In this document: positions 55,092-63,365 of the stretch, piece after piece | Numbering within the stretch: the first letter of the stretch is position 1 | Layout of the letters: every line of letters starts with the position of its first letter | NCBI RefSeq assembly: GCF_003065425.1 | Contig: NZ_CP026949.1 | Span: 1,612,001-1,676,000, forward strand | Direction of reading: 5' to 3' | DNA from: Mycetocola zhujimingii | GTDB lineage: Bacteria; Actinomycetota; Actinomycetes; Actinomycetales; Microbacteriaceae | DNA: 64,000 nt | Program-made: the position numbers and the translations under genes | Notes under the pieces: model-generated | Seen by the model: the letters and a program-made list of their open reading frames with translations, nothing else | Told to the model about the DNA's origin: nothing | The model's database searches: none

Positions 55092-55116
55092 GCGTGCCGC
55101 TCGGAAGGACCGGGTA

Positions 55117-57618
55117 ATGGCGAAGTCAGGCTCCCGCCAGACCGTCGACGTCGATGGCCGGCGAATTACACTCACCAACCTGGACAAGGTGCTCTACCCC
55201 GAGACCGGGACGACCAAGGCAGACGTTCTGCGCTACTACGCCGAGATCGCCGATGTCATGGTGCCGTACACGGCGGGCCGACCCGCAACGCGCAAGCGCT
55301 GGGTCCACGGCGTCGGCACCCCCGACAAGCCGGGCGAGGTGTTCTATCAGAAGAACCTCGACGACTCGACGCCGGAGTGGGTTGCGCGCCGCTCGATCGA
55401 GCACAGCAGCAGGAACAATGACTATCCGCTCGTCAACGACAGGGCGACGCTGGCCTGGCTCGCGCAAATCGCAGCCCTCGAGATTCACGTACCGCAGTGG
55501 CAGTTCGAGCGCACCGGTGGCGCACGCAACCCCGACCGCCTGGTGCTCGACCTGGACCCGGGCGAGGGTCTCACCCTGGCGGACTGTGCGGCTGTCGCCT
55601 TCCTCGCGCGGGACATCCTCTCCGATATGGGGTTGAATCCCCTGCCGGTGACCAGCGGCAGCAAGGGAATTCACCTCTACGCGGCGCTCGACGGCTCACT
55701 GCCGAGCGACACCGTGTCGAGTGTTGCGCACGAACTGGCGCGGGCGCTCGAAGCGGATCATCCGGATCTCATCGTGAGCGACATGAAGAAGTCGCTTCGC
55801 GTCGGTAAAGTGCTCATCGACTGGAGCCAGAACAACAGCGCCAAGACCACGATCGCACCCTATTCGCTCAGGGGGCGGTTCACTCCGACGGTGGCGGCAC
55901 CACGTTCGTGGGAGGAACTGGAGTCCCCGACGCTCGCGCAACTCGATTTTGAGGAGGTTCTCGAGCGTGTCGCTCGCGACGGTGACCTTCTCGCACCGCT
56001 GGCATCCGCCCGCACCGGCGGACTTGAGCCGACACCGGATCACATGGCGCGGTTCGAGAGCACGGCGGAGGCCACGGACCGGCTGGCCAAGTACCGCAGC
56101 ATGCGCGACGGGACGAAAACCCCCGAACCGGTGCCCGAAGCGGTCGCCGCGCTGACCTCGGGCAACTCGTTCGTCATCCAGGAGCATCACGCCCGCCGCC
56201 TGCACTACGACTTTCGGCTCGAGCACGACGGAGTCCTCGTGTCGTGGGCTGTGCCGAAGGGCCCGCCGCTCACGAGCGACGAGAATCACCTGGCGGTTCA
56301 GACCGAAGACCACCCGCTCGAGTACGGAACGTTCGAGGGGCGCATCCCCAAGGGGGAGTACGGTGCTGGCGAGGTCACCATCTGGGACTCGGGCACATTC
56401 GAACTGGAGAAGTGGCGAGAAGACAAGGAAGTCATCGTGACACTCTCCGGTCAGGACGACGGCGGGCTCGGAGGGGTCCCGCGCAAGTACGCGCTGATTC
56501 ACACCAAACGCCCGGGTGCCGAGAACAACTGGCTCATCCACCTCATGGACCCGGCGGCAAAGAAAAGCGGGAGTGGGCACGCGCCGACGCGGGAACGGGC
56601 TCCCGACCCAGCACCGGCAGCGCCAGAGCGCCGCTCGTCGATCACCGCGCCCGCAACCCCGCTTGGGCGCGAGATCATCCGCCCGATGCTCGCCGCCAAC
56701 GGGAACGCGTCCGACATCGACGATGAGCACGAATGGGCATTCGAGATGAAGTGGGACGGTTATCGTGCCGTCGTGTACATCGACGGCGGCGCCGTTCGCC
56801 TCCTGAGCCGCAACGGCAACGACCTCACCGACACGTTCCCCGAACTTGCCGGCCCGCTCGGCAAAGCCATCGGTGCGACCTCTGCTGTACTCGACGGCGA
56901 AATCGTCGCGATGGACAAGACGGGCAGGCCGAACTTCCACCTCCTGCAGTCGCGCGCCGGGCTGAGTGACGACGAGGCCGCGGCTCGAACTGCGAACATC
57001 GAGCTCATGCTCTTCGACCTGCTCGAACTCGAGGGCCACGACATCACCGGCGAGGAGTATGACGTGCGACGCGCTGCCCTCGACAGGACGGTGACCCCGA
57101 CCGGGCCGGTGCAGGTGCCACCGGAGTTCGACGGTGACGTCGAGGCAGCGATCGCGTCGAGCCTCGAACTCGGCCTTGAGGGCATCGTCGCGAAGGAACG
57201 CGACAGCCCGTACCTCCCCGGTAAGAGGTCGAGGTCATGGATCAAGGTCAAGCACGCGAAGACGCAGGAAGTAATCGTCGTCGGCTGGCGCCCGGGTGCG
57301 GGCAGCGCGGCAAACGCCGTCGGTTCGCTCGTGCTCGGGATTCCCGACGCCGACGGCATCCGCTATGCCGGCCGGGTAGGCACAGGATTCACCGACAAAG
57401 ACCGGCGATCCTTCCTGAAGAAGTTCGCATCGATGGGCGTCGACTCCCCACCGGTGCACGATGCGCCGAGCGACGAACTGACGCACGCGAAGTGGATCCG
57501 GCCCGAACTCGTCGGCGAGGTCACATTCCTCCAGTGGACATCGACGGGAGCACTGCGCCATTCGTCGTGGCGTGGCTGGCGGCCGGACAAGTCGCCGGAA
57601 GACGTGGTCGTCGAGTAA
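55117..57618 (+). CDS. ligD: Multi-domain ATP-dependent DNA ligase LigD
   Basis: 833 residues with three domains: polymerase/primase (residues ~5-275; 'TLTNLDKVLYPETGTTKADVLRYY', 'VLDLDPGEG', 'SGSKGIHLY'), 3'-phosphoesterase (~345-500; 'SFVIQEHHARRLHYDFRLEHDG', 'FEGRIPKGEYGAGEV') and ligase (~520-830) with nucleophile Lys545 in EMKWDGYRA, and 'DGEIVAMDKTG', 'LEGIVAKERDSPYLPGKRSRSWIKVK'. Pol-PE-Lig order is the mycobacterial one and serves non-homologous end joining with Ku; no ku gene is in the window. Co-located with padR; the 3' end overlaps a convergent Cys-rich gene. Confidence 0.93.
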   Translation: MAKSGSRQTVDVDGRRITLTNLDKVLYPETGTTKADVLRYYAEIADVMVPYTAGRPATRKRWVHGVGTPDKPGEVFYQKNLDDSTPEWVARRSIEHSSRNNDYPLVNDRATLAWLAQIAALEIHVPQWQFERTGGARNPDRLVLDLDPGEGLTLADCAAVAFLARDILSDMGLNPLPVTSGSKGIHLYAALDGSLPSDTVSSVAHELARALEADHPDLIVSDMKKSLRVGKVLIDWSQNNSAKTTIAPYSLRGRFTPTVAAPRSWEELESPTLAQLDFEEVLERVARDGDLLAPLASARTGGLEPTPDHMARFESTAEATDRLAKYRSMRDGTKTPEPVPEAVAALTSGNSFVIQEHHARRLHYDFRLEHDGVLVSWAVPKGPPLTSDENHLAVQTEDHPLEYGTFEGRIPKGEYGAGEVTIWDSGTFELEKWREDKEVIVTLSGQDDGGLGGVPRKYALIHTKRPGAENNWLIHLMDPAAKKSGSGHAPTRERAPDPAPAAPERRSSITAPATPLGREIIRPMLAANGNASDIDDEHEWAFEMKWDGYRAVVYIDGGAVRLLSRNGNDLTDTFPELAGPLGKAIGATSAVLDGEIVAMDKTGRPNFHLLQSRAGLSDDEAAARTANIELMLFDLLELEGHDITGEEYDVRRAALDRTVTPTGPVQVPPEFDGDVEAAIASSLELGLEGIVAKERDSPYLPGKRSRSWIKVKHAKTQEVIVVGWRPGAGSAANAVGSLVLGIPDADGIRYAGRVGTGFTDKDRRSFLKKFASMGVDSPPVHDAPSDELTHAKWIRPELVGEVTFLQWTSTGALRHSSWRGWRPDKSPEDVVVE

Positions 57619-58048
57619 GACCCGCGCGCTGGGCGTCGCAGAGTCCCGCGCTACATCTCGCGCGCTCGCAGGCCGCCTCAGTGCGCCGACACGCCTCAGC
57701 GCACACCCTGCAGTGCCTGTGCGCCTCGGCGAACCGCTCACACTGTTCGGCGCACAAAGCACTCGCGGCACGGCAGGCCGCGAGGAGCGCACGGCGGAGG
57801 TTGGCGTCATACCCCGGATGCCGTGACAGCACCTTCGCCGTGGTGCCGGCGACATCCGAGCAGTCGAGCGATGCCCTGATGCACTCGGCGAGCTCCGGCA
57901 GATCTGGCTCAGACAGGCAGGCTTCAGCGCAGGCGGTCGCGATCTGGGCCGACTCCATACACGCCTCGATGCACTCGGTGAGCGCGATCCTGTCGACATG
58001 CGGGAGCGGCCCGGGGTAGGCGAGAAGCATTGACTCTGCAAAACCCAT
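57521..58048 (-). CDS. Cys-rich four-helix-bundle copper-binding-like protein
   Basis: Frame of 175 residues from ATG 58048, AGGGGTAGG upstream. Residues 1-135 have the DUF326/Csp pattern: 'LTECIEACMESAQIATACAEACLSEP', 'LAECIRASLDCSDVAGTTAKVLSRH', 'RAALLAACRAASALCAEQCERFAEAHRHCRVCAEACRRTEAACE', that is repeated C-x3-C pairs on helices able to bind copper(I). The last ~40 residues, RARCSAGLCDAQRAG..., are unlike the family and lie antisense within the end of ligD (98 bases overlap). Either an original stop was lost or the extension is recent. Confidence 0.7.
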   Translation of the reverse strand: MGFAESMLLAYPGPLPHVDRIALTECIEACMESAQIATACAEACLSEPDLPELAECIRASLDCSDVAGTTAKVLSRHPGYDANLRRALLAACRAASALCAEQCERFAEAHRHCRVCAEACRRTEAACERARCSAGLCDAQRAGLTRRPRLPATCPAASHATTNGAVLPSMSTGGM

Positions 58049-58185
58049 GTCGCCTACCCCTTAGCTCGCGGTGCGACCGCCGAACTTGCCGGACATCAGG
58101 GGTGTCGCACGTGGCCCCGTGACCACCAGAGTAGGTTCCGGATGCCGTGTGCGCCAGTGGCTCGGAGCATGAAGTGCCCCGAGTG

Positions 58186-59292
58186 TCAGACCGGAACCGT
58201 CAGTTCGGTGAGCGGTACCGCCCGCGGTCGTTCGCAGGTGCTCTCGACCGTAACCGCCTGCCCGGTGTGCGCAGAGCGGAGTACCGACTCCATCACCTCG
58301 AGGGCGTGGAACGCGAGAGTCGCGCTTGCTCGCGGAGCGGCATCCGTACCGGACATGGCCAGGTCCTGGAGGCCGATCCCCCGGCTCGCGTCGACATAAC
58401 CCGCCGACACCGGCAGTGTCTCCCACTCCGTCGAAGCCAGCGTACGCAGTTTCACGTCGCCATCGAACCGGTTCGGGTCAGGGACGATCAGCGACCCCGT
58501 CTCGCCGTGGATCTCGATGTTCGCCGCTTGCGTCGCGACAGCGTCGAAACTCATCACAAGCGTTGACAGCGCACCGGATTCGTGGACGAGGACGCCGGTG
58601 ACATGGGTGTCGGTTGAGACGGGAATCGACTCCCCCTGCCGTGTTCCGGAGCCGATCGTGCGCGAGGCACGAGTGTGGCTTGCCGCACCGATCACCGACG
58701 CTACCGGACCGAGAAGGGTGATGAGCGCGGAGATGTAGTACGGCCCCATGTCGAGCAGCGGGCCACCGCCCGGCACGTAGTAGAAGTCAGGGTTGGGGTG
58801 CCAGCGCTCGTGGCCAGGCGTCATCATCGTGGCCGTCGCGGAGATCGGGGTTCCGATGAGTCCGTCGTCGATGGCCCGGCGAGCGGTTTGCGTGCCCGTA
58901 CCGAGCACGGTGTCCGGAGCGCAGGCGATCGTCACACCCGCCTCCTTCGCGGCCTCGAGGACGGCGGATGCCTGCTCCGTATTGGCGGCGAGCGGCTTCT
59001 CCCCGTACACCTGCTTGCCAGCGGCGATCGCCTGAAGCGCGACCTGTGCGTGAGCAGCGGGGATCGTCAGGTTGAGCACGAGCTCGACCTCATCGTCGGC
59101 CATCAACTCGTCGACGCTGAGCGACCGAACGCCGGGGTGAGCGTCCGCGATGGCATCCGCGCGGGAGCGGTCGAGATCGGCCACAGCGACGAGTCGAACC
59201 GCGTCGAGCTTGGGGAACGTCTCGAGGTACGCGGCGATGATGTTGCCCGCGCCGACGATACCGACCTTGAGTGGTTCTAGCGGCTTGCCCAC
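58186..59292 (-). CDS. Gfo/Idh/MocA family oxidoreductase
   Basis: 368 residues. NAD(P)-dependent sugar-related dehydrogenase: Rossmann GIVGAGNIIAAYLETF, 'VAVADLDRSRADAIA', the EKP signature in VYGEKPLAANTEQA, and the substrate domain with 'GGGPLLDMGPYYISALI' (catalytic Asp/Tyr-like H/Y set). Last gene of the ABC-importer operon; its start overlaps the ThuA stop by 16 bases. Probably oxidises the imported sugar or its derivative together with ThuA. Confidence 0.88.
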   Translation of the reverse strand: MGKPLEPLKVGIVGAGNIIAAYLETFPKLDAVRLVAVADLDRSRADAIADAHPGVRSLSVDELMADDEVELVLNLTIPAAHAQVALQAIAAGKQVYGEKPLAANTEQASAVLEAAKEAGVTIACAPDTVLGTGTQTARRAIDDGLIGTPISATATMMTPGHERWHPNPDFYYVPGGGPLLDMGPYYISALITLLGPVASVIGAASHTRASRTIGSGTRQGESIPVSTDTHVTGVLVHESGALSTLVMSFDAVATQAANIEIHGETGSLIVPDPNRFDGDVKLRTLASTEWETLPVSAGYVDASRGIGLQDLAMSGTDAAPRASATLAFHALEVMESVLRSAHTGQAVTVESTCERPRAVPLTELTVPV

Positions 59293-59975
59293 AGCATGCC
59301 CCTTTCAATGATTGTCCTGACGTTCTCGTCCTGCAGGACGTCAACCGAGTGGCCCGGCGTGGCGACGAAGATCCTGCCTGCACCCCACTGCCTGGTCCAG
59401 ACCGCCGGCGAGGTGACCGGGCGGTTCCACGCGTCCCACTCGCGCGCGGCGAGTGTCGTCGTGGCGAGAACGTCGATGTAGTCGTCGTTGAGCACCCAGT
59501 ACTGTTCTGTGGTCAGGTCGAAGTCCGAGATGCCTTCCGTAATCGGGTGCGCGGCAGCGGCATCCGTCATTTCGATCCGGTAATCGATGAAGTTGTCCGA
59601 TGCGTCGCCGATGCGCTCATCAGGGTGCTTGCCGGGGTGGCACGCGAACTGCCCGCCGATGAGGTGCAGGTAGTCGGAGTTGTTGCGGTACGAGTCAGCG
59701 ATTCCGCCGTGCCAGCCTGCCATTCCTGTGCCGGACTCGATCGCTGCCCTCAGGCCGGCGAATTCCTCTTTTTCGATGGTATTCATCGTGTTGCACTGGA
59801 CAATCAGGTCGACCGTCGCCATGTAGTCGGCGTCGGCGTATACCGCCGGGCTCTCGTCGACCCTCACGGTGAAACCGTTGGCTTCGAGGTGAGGGATGAA
59901 GAGATTGGTCGCCTCGACGGGCTGATGACCGTCCCAACCTCCACGGACTACGAGAGCGGTGCGGGCATTCGTCAT
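59277..59975 (-). CDS. ThuA domain protein
   Basis: 232 residues. ThuA/class I glutamine-amidotransferase-like fold: 'RTALVVRGGWDGHQPVEATNLFIPHL', 'VQCNTMNTIEKEEFAGLRAAIESGTGMAGWHGG', 'AAHPITEGISDFDLTTEQYWVL', 'RIFVATPGHSVDVLQ'. In rhizobia ThuA takes part in trehalose/sucrose/maltitol use, modifying the 3-keto sugar made by ThuB (an oxidoreductase). Here it is next to a Gfo/Idh/MocA oxidoreductase, which fits a ThuA-ThuB-like pathway. Lies between the permease and oxidoreductase genes. Confidence 0.85.
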   Translation of the reverse strand: MTNARTALVVRGGWDGHQPVEATNLFIPHLEANGFTVRVDESPAVYADADYMATVDLIVQCNTMNTIEKEEFAGLRAAIESGTGMAGWHGGIADSYRNNSDYLHLIGGQFACHPGKHPDERIGDASDNFIDYRIEMTDAAAAHPITEGISDFDLTTEQYWVLNDDYIDVLATTTLAAREWDAWNRPVTSPAVWTRQWGAGRIFVATPGHSVDVLQDENVRTIIERGMLWASR

Positions 59976-60008
59976 GTGTTACTTCCTTACTGGGTTGTTA
60001 CGTGGTTC

Positions 60009-60896
60009 TTATTTACTGAAGCCTGCGGTCAGCCCGGCGAGGAGCTGGCGTCGGCCGATGATATACAGGACAAGAATAGGGAGCGTCGTCAGCACAACGC
60101 AGGCGAGAACCGCCGGAATGTTCACGCTGAATTCGCCCTGGAAGTTCCAGAGCGCGAGGGGCAGCACCCGCAGGTCGGGGCTCTGGGTGAGAACCAGCGG
60201 CAGCAGGAAGCCGTTCCACACGCCGAGGCCGTTGTAGATGGCGACCGTAACGATCGCGGGTTTGGTGAGCGGGAGCGCCAGACGCCACAGGGTCTGCCAC
60301 TCGCTGCAACCGTCGAGCCTCATTGATTCGAAGAGTTCTTTAGGGACATCCCGGATGAAGTTCGACAGGATCAGCACGCTGAGTGGGATGGCAAACGCGA
60401 TCGACGGCAGGATGATGGCGAGCAGGCTGTCGTAGAGGCTCAGCCTGATGATGATGAGGTAGACCGGGATGATCGTCGCCTGCAGCGGGATGGCGAGCCC
60501 CATCAGGAACAGTGCGTTGACGCCCTTGAGGAACTTTCCGTTACCCCGCACTATCGCGAATGCCGCCATGAACGACACAGCGAGTGTCGGAACGACCGCT
60601 CCGATGGTGATGATCGCGCTATTCAGGAAATAGCGGGCGAAGTCCGCTTCGAGCACCATGACGTAGTTCTCGAGGGTCGGCGACAGTGGCGGCAGCAGTG
60701 GATTCTGCCCGAAGTATCCTGCCTGGGTCTTGAGGCTCGTGATCACCACGTAGTAGATCGGGATGATGATGATCGCGAGCCAGATCCAGCCGGCGAGCCC
60801 ACCGGGGATATTCAGTCGCCGGAACCGGCGTTGTGAGCGAGCGGATGCCTGCGGTTGCGTGGTGACGGGAGCGTCTGCGTCCACGGTGCTGGTCAT
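60009..60896 (-). CDS. Carbohydrate ABC transporter permease (MalG-like)
   Basis: 295 residues with six membrane helices starting after a Ser/Gln-rich N-terminus of about 30 residues. The EAA loop for ATPase contact is visible as 'KELFESMRLDGCSEWQTLWRLALPLTKPAI' (E-A-A replaced by E-S-M, G kept). CUT1 family. It works with the partner permease (4 bases upstream) and the binding protein; no ATPase gene is in the operon, so a shared MsmK-type ATPase encoded elsewhere would be needed. Confidence 0.9.
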   Translation of the reverse strand: MTSTVDADAPVTTQPQASARSQRRFRRLNIPGGLAGWIWLAIIIIPIYYVVITSLKTQAGYFGQNPLLPPLSPTLENYVMVLEADFARYFLNSAIITIGAVVPTLAVSFMAAFAIVRGNGKFLKGVNALFLMGLAIPLQATIIPVYLIIIRLSLYDSLLAIILPSIAFAIPLSVLILSNFIRDVPKELFESMRLDGCSEWQTLWRLALPLTKPAIVTVAIYNGLGVWNGFLLPLVLTQSPDLRVLPLALWNFQGEFSVNIPAVLACVVLTTLPILVLYIIGRRQLLAGLTAGFSK

Positions 60897-60900
60897 GTCA

Positions 60901-61830
60901 TCACATCCCTTCGAGCTGTGACGCCGAGTTGTCCTTGCCGCCGAGGCGCTGAAGGAACAGGGCGAGTGCCAGGCCGATGACCACGAGGATGACCGCGATC
61001 ACGCTCGCCGGACCCATGAGGTTGGCCCGGAACCCGAGCAGGTACATGTCGAGCGGCAGGATCCGGGTCGCGTTGGCCGGGCCGCCGCCGGTGAGCACGA
61101 AGATCAGGTCGAAGTACGTGAGCGCCCCAACAGTCATCAGTGTTGACGACGTGATGATCGTGTACTTCAGTTGGGGAATGGTGATCAGGAAGAACTGCTT
61201 GACGCGCCCTGCTCCGTCGATCTCCGCCGCCTCGTAGATGGACCGCGGGATCTGCCGCACTCCGCCCTGGTAGATCAGGGTGTGGAACGGGATGAACTGC
61301 CAGGCGATGACGAAGATGACGACGCCGAAGGCCAGTTGGGGGTTGCCGAGCCAGTCCTGGGAGAGGAACGGCAGTCCGAGCCCGGCACCGAGTCCGAAGT
61401 TCGGGTCGAGCAGCGCTTTGTACGCGACAGCGATGGCAGCTGACGACAAGAGGAGCGGCAGGAAGTACAGCACGGCGAGAACCGTGCGGTACTTCTGGGT
61501 TCCGGCGGTGAAGACACCGAGCAGGAGGCTCATCGGCGTCTGCACGAGCCACGAGAGCACCATGACCAGCAGCGTCAACCCAAGCGCGTGCAGCATGTCC
61601 GGATCGACAAGCACCGACGCCCAGTTCGCGAAGCCAGCCGGCGTGATGGCGCCGATACCGTCCCAGTTCGTGAAGCTGAGGAGCAGCACCCCGACAAGCG
61701 GAACGACGGCGAAGGCGACAAAGAAGACGAGAGCGGGGAGCGCGAGCCACGCGATCCTGCCGGTACTGCCACCGGCGACGGGCGCCGCGTTCTCACGCAG
61801 CGCCCGCCGCGCGGGGATCGTTGCAGTCAT
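60901..61830 (-). CDS. Carbohydrate ABC transporter permease (MalF-like)
   Basis: 309 residues, about six helices. First part 'GRIAWLALPALVFFVAFAVVPLVGVLLLSFTNWDG' typical for CUT1 permeases; the EAA motif reads SIYEAAEIDGAGRVKQFFLITIPQL (E-A-A-x3-G). The start overlaps the stop of the binding-protein gene as ATGA. Directly followed by the MalG-like permease. Confidence 0.92.
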   Translation of the reverse strand: MTATIPARRALRENAAPVAGGSTGRIAWLALPALVFFVAFAVVPLVGVLLLSFTNWDGIGAITPAGFANWASVLVDPDMLHALGLTLLVMVLSWLVQTPMSLLLGVFTAGTQKYRTVLAVLYFLPLLLSSAAIAVAYKALLDPNFGLGAGLGLPFLSQDWLGNPQLAFGVVIFVIAWQFIPFHTLIYQGGVRQIPRSIYEAAEIDGAGRVKQFFLITIPQLKYTIITSSTLMTVGALTYFDLIFVLTGGGPANATRILPLDMYLLGFRANLMGPASVIAVILVVIGLALALFLQRLGGKDNSASQLEGM

Positions 61831-63155
61831 TTTCCGAGCGTCTCGTTCATGTTCGTTGCGAACTGCTCCGGGGTGATCGAGAGGACGAACAGCTGGTCGA
61901 TGTTGTTGAGCAATTCCTCAGCGGCGGTCGGGCTCAACGCCTGGTCCCAGGACTGCTGGAACGCGGGAGCGTTGGCGCCGAGTTCGTAGACGTGGCTCAG
62001 GAATTCGCTCTCTTCGGTCTCCTGGATCATGTCTTCGATGCCGTTCACCACGGGAACCGCACCCGTTTCGATGAAGGCGGCAACCTCATCGTCGTTGGAG
62101 AGCGACTCGGCGAAGTATTTCTTCGCGGTCTCCTTCTCCTCATCGGATGCTTTCGACGAGATGGAGAGGAAGTTGGAGGGGTTCCCGACAGCATTCTTCG
62201 GGTCGCCGAGTCCGCCCTCAACGGCCGGGAAAGGCACCCAGCCGAGCTTGCCGTCCTGAACGAAGCTGCCGCCGTCGTTCTTCATGCCGCCGTAGGTCCA
62301 GGAGCCATGCAGCATCATCGCCGCCTTGCCGGTATAGAGGAGGGCCTGGTCGGCGTTGCTGTCGGCGGTGATCGAGTTGAAGCCCTTGATGAATCCGTCG
62401 GCCTTCACGAGCTCCTGGATCTTGGTGAGCGCATCGATGGCTGCCGGGTGCGACCAGGCGTCCGGCTTGCCCTCGAAGATGTCGGTGAACACCTGAGGCC
62501 CACCCACGCGATCGAACATGTACTGAAGCCACATCATTGACGTCCAGCGTGACTGGCCACCGAGCGAGAATGGAGCGATGCCGCGTTCGTTGAACGTCGT
62601 GACGAGGCTCATCACATCCGACCAGGTCTGGGGAGGTTCGGCTCCGGCCTGCTCGAAGAGTTCCTTGTTGTAGAAGAAAATAATGGGCTGGACCGTCTGG
62701 ATCGGAATGGCGTAAATCTTGCCGTCGATCGTTCCCGCACCGAAAGCGCCGGCAAACAGGCGCTCCTTGACCTCGGGGTTCTCCTCGAACCAGCTGGTCA
62801 GGTCGTCCACCTGGCCGCCGTCGACGTATGACTTGAGCGTTCCGCCGCCCCAGCCGTAGATCATCGTCGGTGCCTGCCCGGCGCCGATGGCCGTCTTAAT
62901 CTTGGTTTTGTACGCGTCGTTCTGGAAGAACGTGAGTCCGAGCGGAGTCTTGGGGTTCGCCTTGTTGAAGGCGTCCACCGAGTTCTTGCGGATGGTTTCG
63001 TTCGGATCGCCCGAGAGTGCCCAGAGCGATGCACCTCCCGCGGAGCCGCCGCCGGGGCCGGTGGTACCGCACGAGGTGAGACCCCATGTCAGCAGCGGGG
63101 CCGCGATCGCGAGCGAGATGAAGGTGCGGCGTGACGGTGTGGCCTTGGTTTCCAT
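61827..63155 (-). CDS. Sugar ABC transporter substrate-binding lipoprotein
   Basis: 442 residues from ATG 63155, preceded by GGAGATAG (ATG 63167 is upstream). N-terminal export signal: SRRTFISLAIAAPLLTWGLTSCG, with a twin-arginine (SRRTF) and lipobox LTSC, hence probably a Tat-exported lipoprotein. Family 1 (CUT1) solute-binding protein: 'FNKANPKTPLGLTFFQNDAYKTKIK', 'PTMIYGWGGGTLKSYVDGGQVDDLT', 'YAIPIQTVQPIIFFYNK', 'QALLYTGKAAMMLHGSW'. First gene of the importer operon, divergent from a LacI regulator with palindromes in between. Confidence 0.9.
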   Translation of the reverse strand: METKATPSRRTFISLAIAAPLLTWGLTSCGTTGPGGGSAGGASLWALSGDPNETIRKNSVDAFNKANPKTPLGLTFFQNDAYKTKIKTAIGAGQAPTMIYGWGGGTLKSYVDGGQVDDLTSWFEENPEVKERLFAGAFGAGTIDGKIYAIPIQTVQPIIFFYNKELFEQAGAEPPQTWSDVMSLVTTFNERGIAPFSLGGQSRWTSMMWLQYMFDRVGGPQVFTDIFEGKPDAWSHPAAIDALTKIQELVKADGFIKGFNSITADSNADQALLYTGKAAMMLHGSWTYGGMKNDGGSFVQDGKLGWVPFPAVEGGLGDPKNAVGNPSNFLSISSKASDEEKETAKKYFAESLSNDDEVAAFIETGAVPVVNGIEDMIQETEESEFLSHVYELGANAPAFQQSWDQALSPTAAEELLNNIDQLFVLSITPEQFATNMNETLGK

Positions 63156-63202
63156 TTCTATCTCCATTGATAAATGAGGCAGTACCTGTCGGCGATGCCA
63201 CG

Positions 63203-63226
63203 TTCTTTCGACATCTTTCGAAAGAA
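63203..63226. promoter_or_regulatory. LacI-type operator, importer promoter
   Basis: TTCTTTCGA (63203-63211) and TCGAAAGAA (63218-63226) are exact reverse complements, with the perfect 10-bp palindrome CTTTCGAAAG (63215-63224) as the right half. It sits 48 bp upstream of the binding-protein start. Confidence 0.65.
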
Positions 63227-63328
63227 ATCGTGACTGTGCCCCCAAATGTAGCTACCGGCAACAAATAAAGTCAAGTACTCGCCGGCCTGTATTGCCCGGC
63301 GGGGCGGGCGTGGTGCAGACTGAACTTC

Positions 63329-63342
63329 CCGAAACATTTCGG
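63329..63342. promoter_or_regulatory. LacI-type operator, regulator promoter
   Basis: CCGAAA-CA-TTTCGG is a perfect 14-base palindrome with the same CGAAA/TTTCG half-sites as the site at 63203-63226. It lies 24 bp before the lacI-type start and probably mediates autoregulation. Confidence 0.6.
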
Positions 63343-63365
63343 CCCGCCGACGGCAAGGTACAGAC

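Noticed and set aside
58061-58185. Short frame ending just before the Cys-rich gene
   Set aside because: Overlaps the Gfo/Idh/MocA 3' end in another frame; only the last ~20 codons are intergenic, not enough to support a gene.
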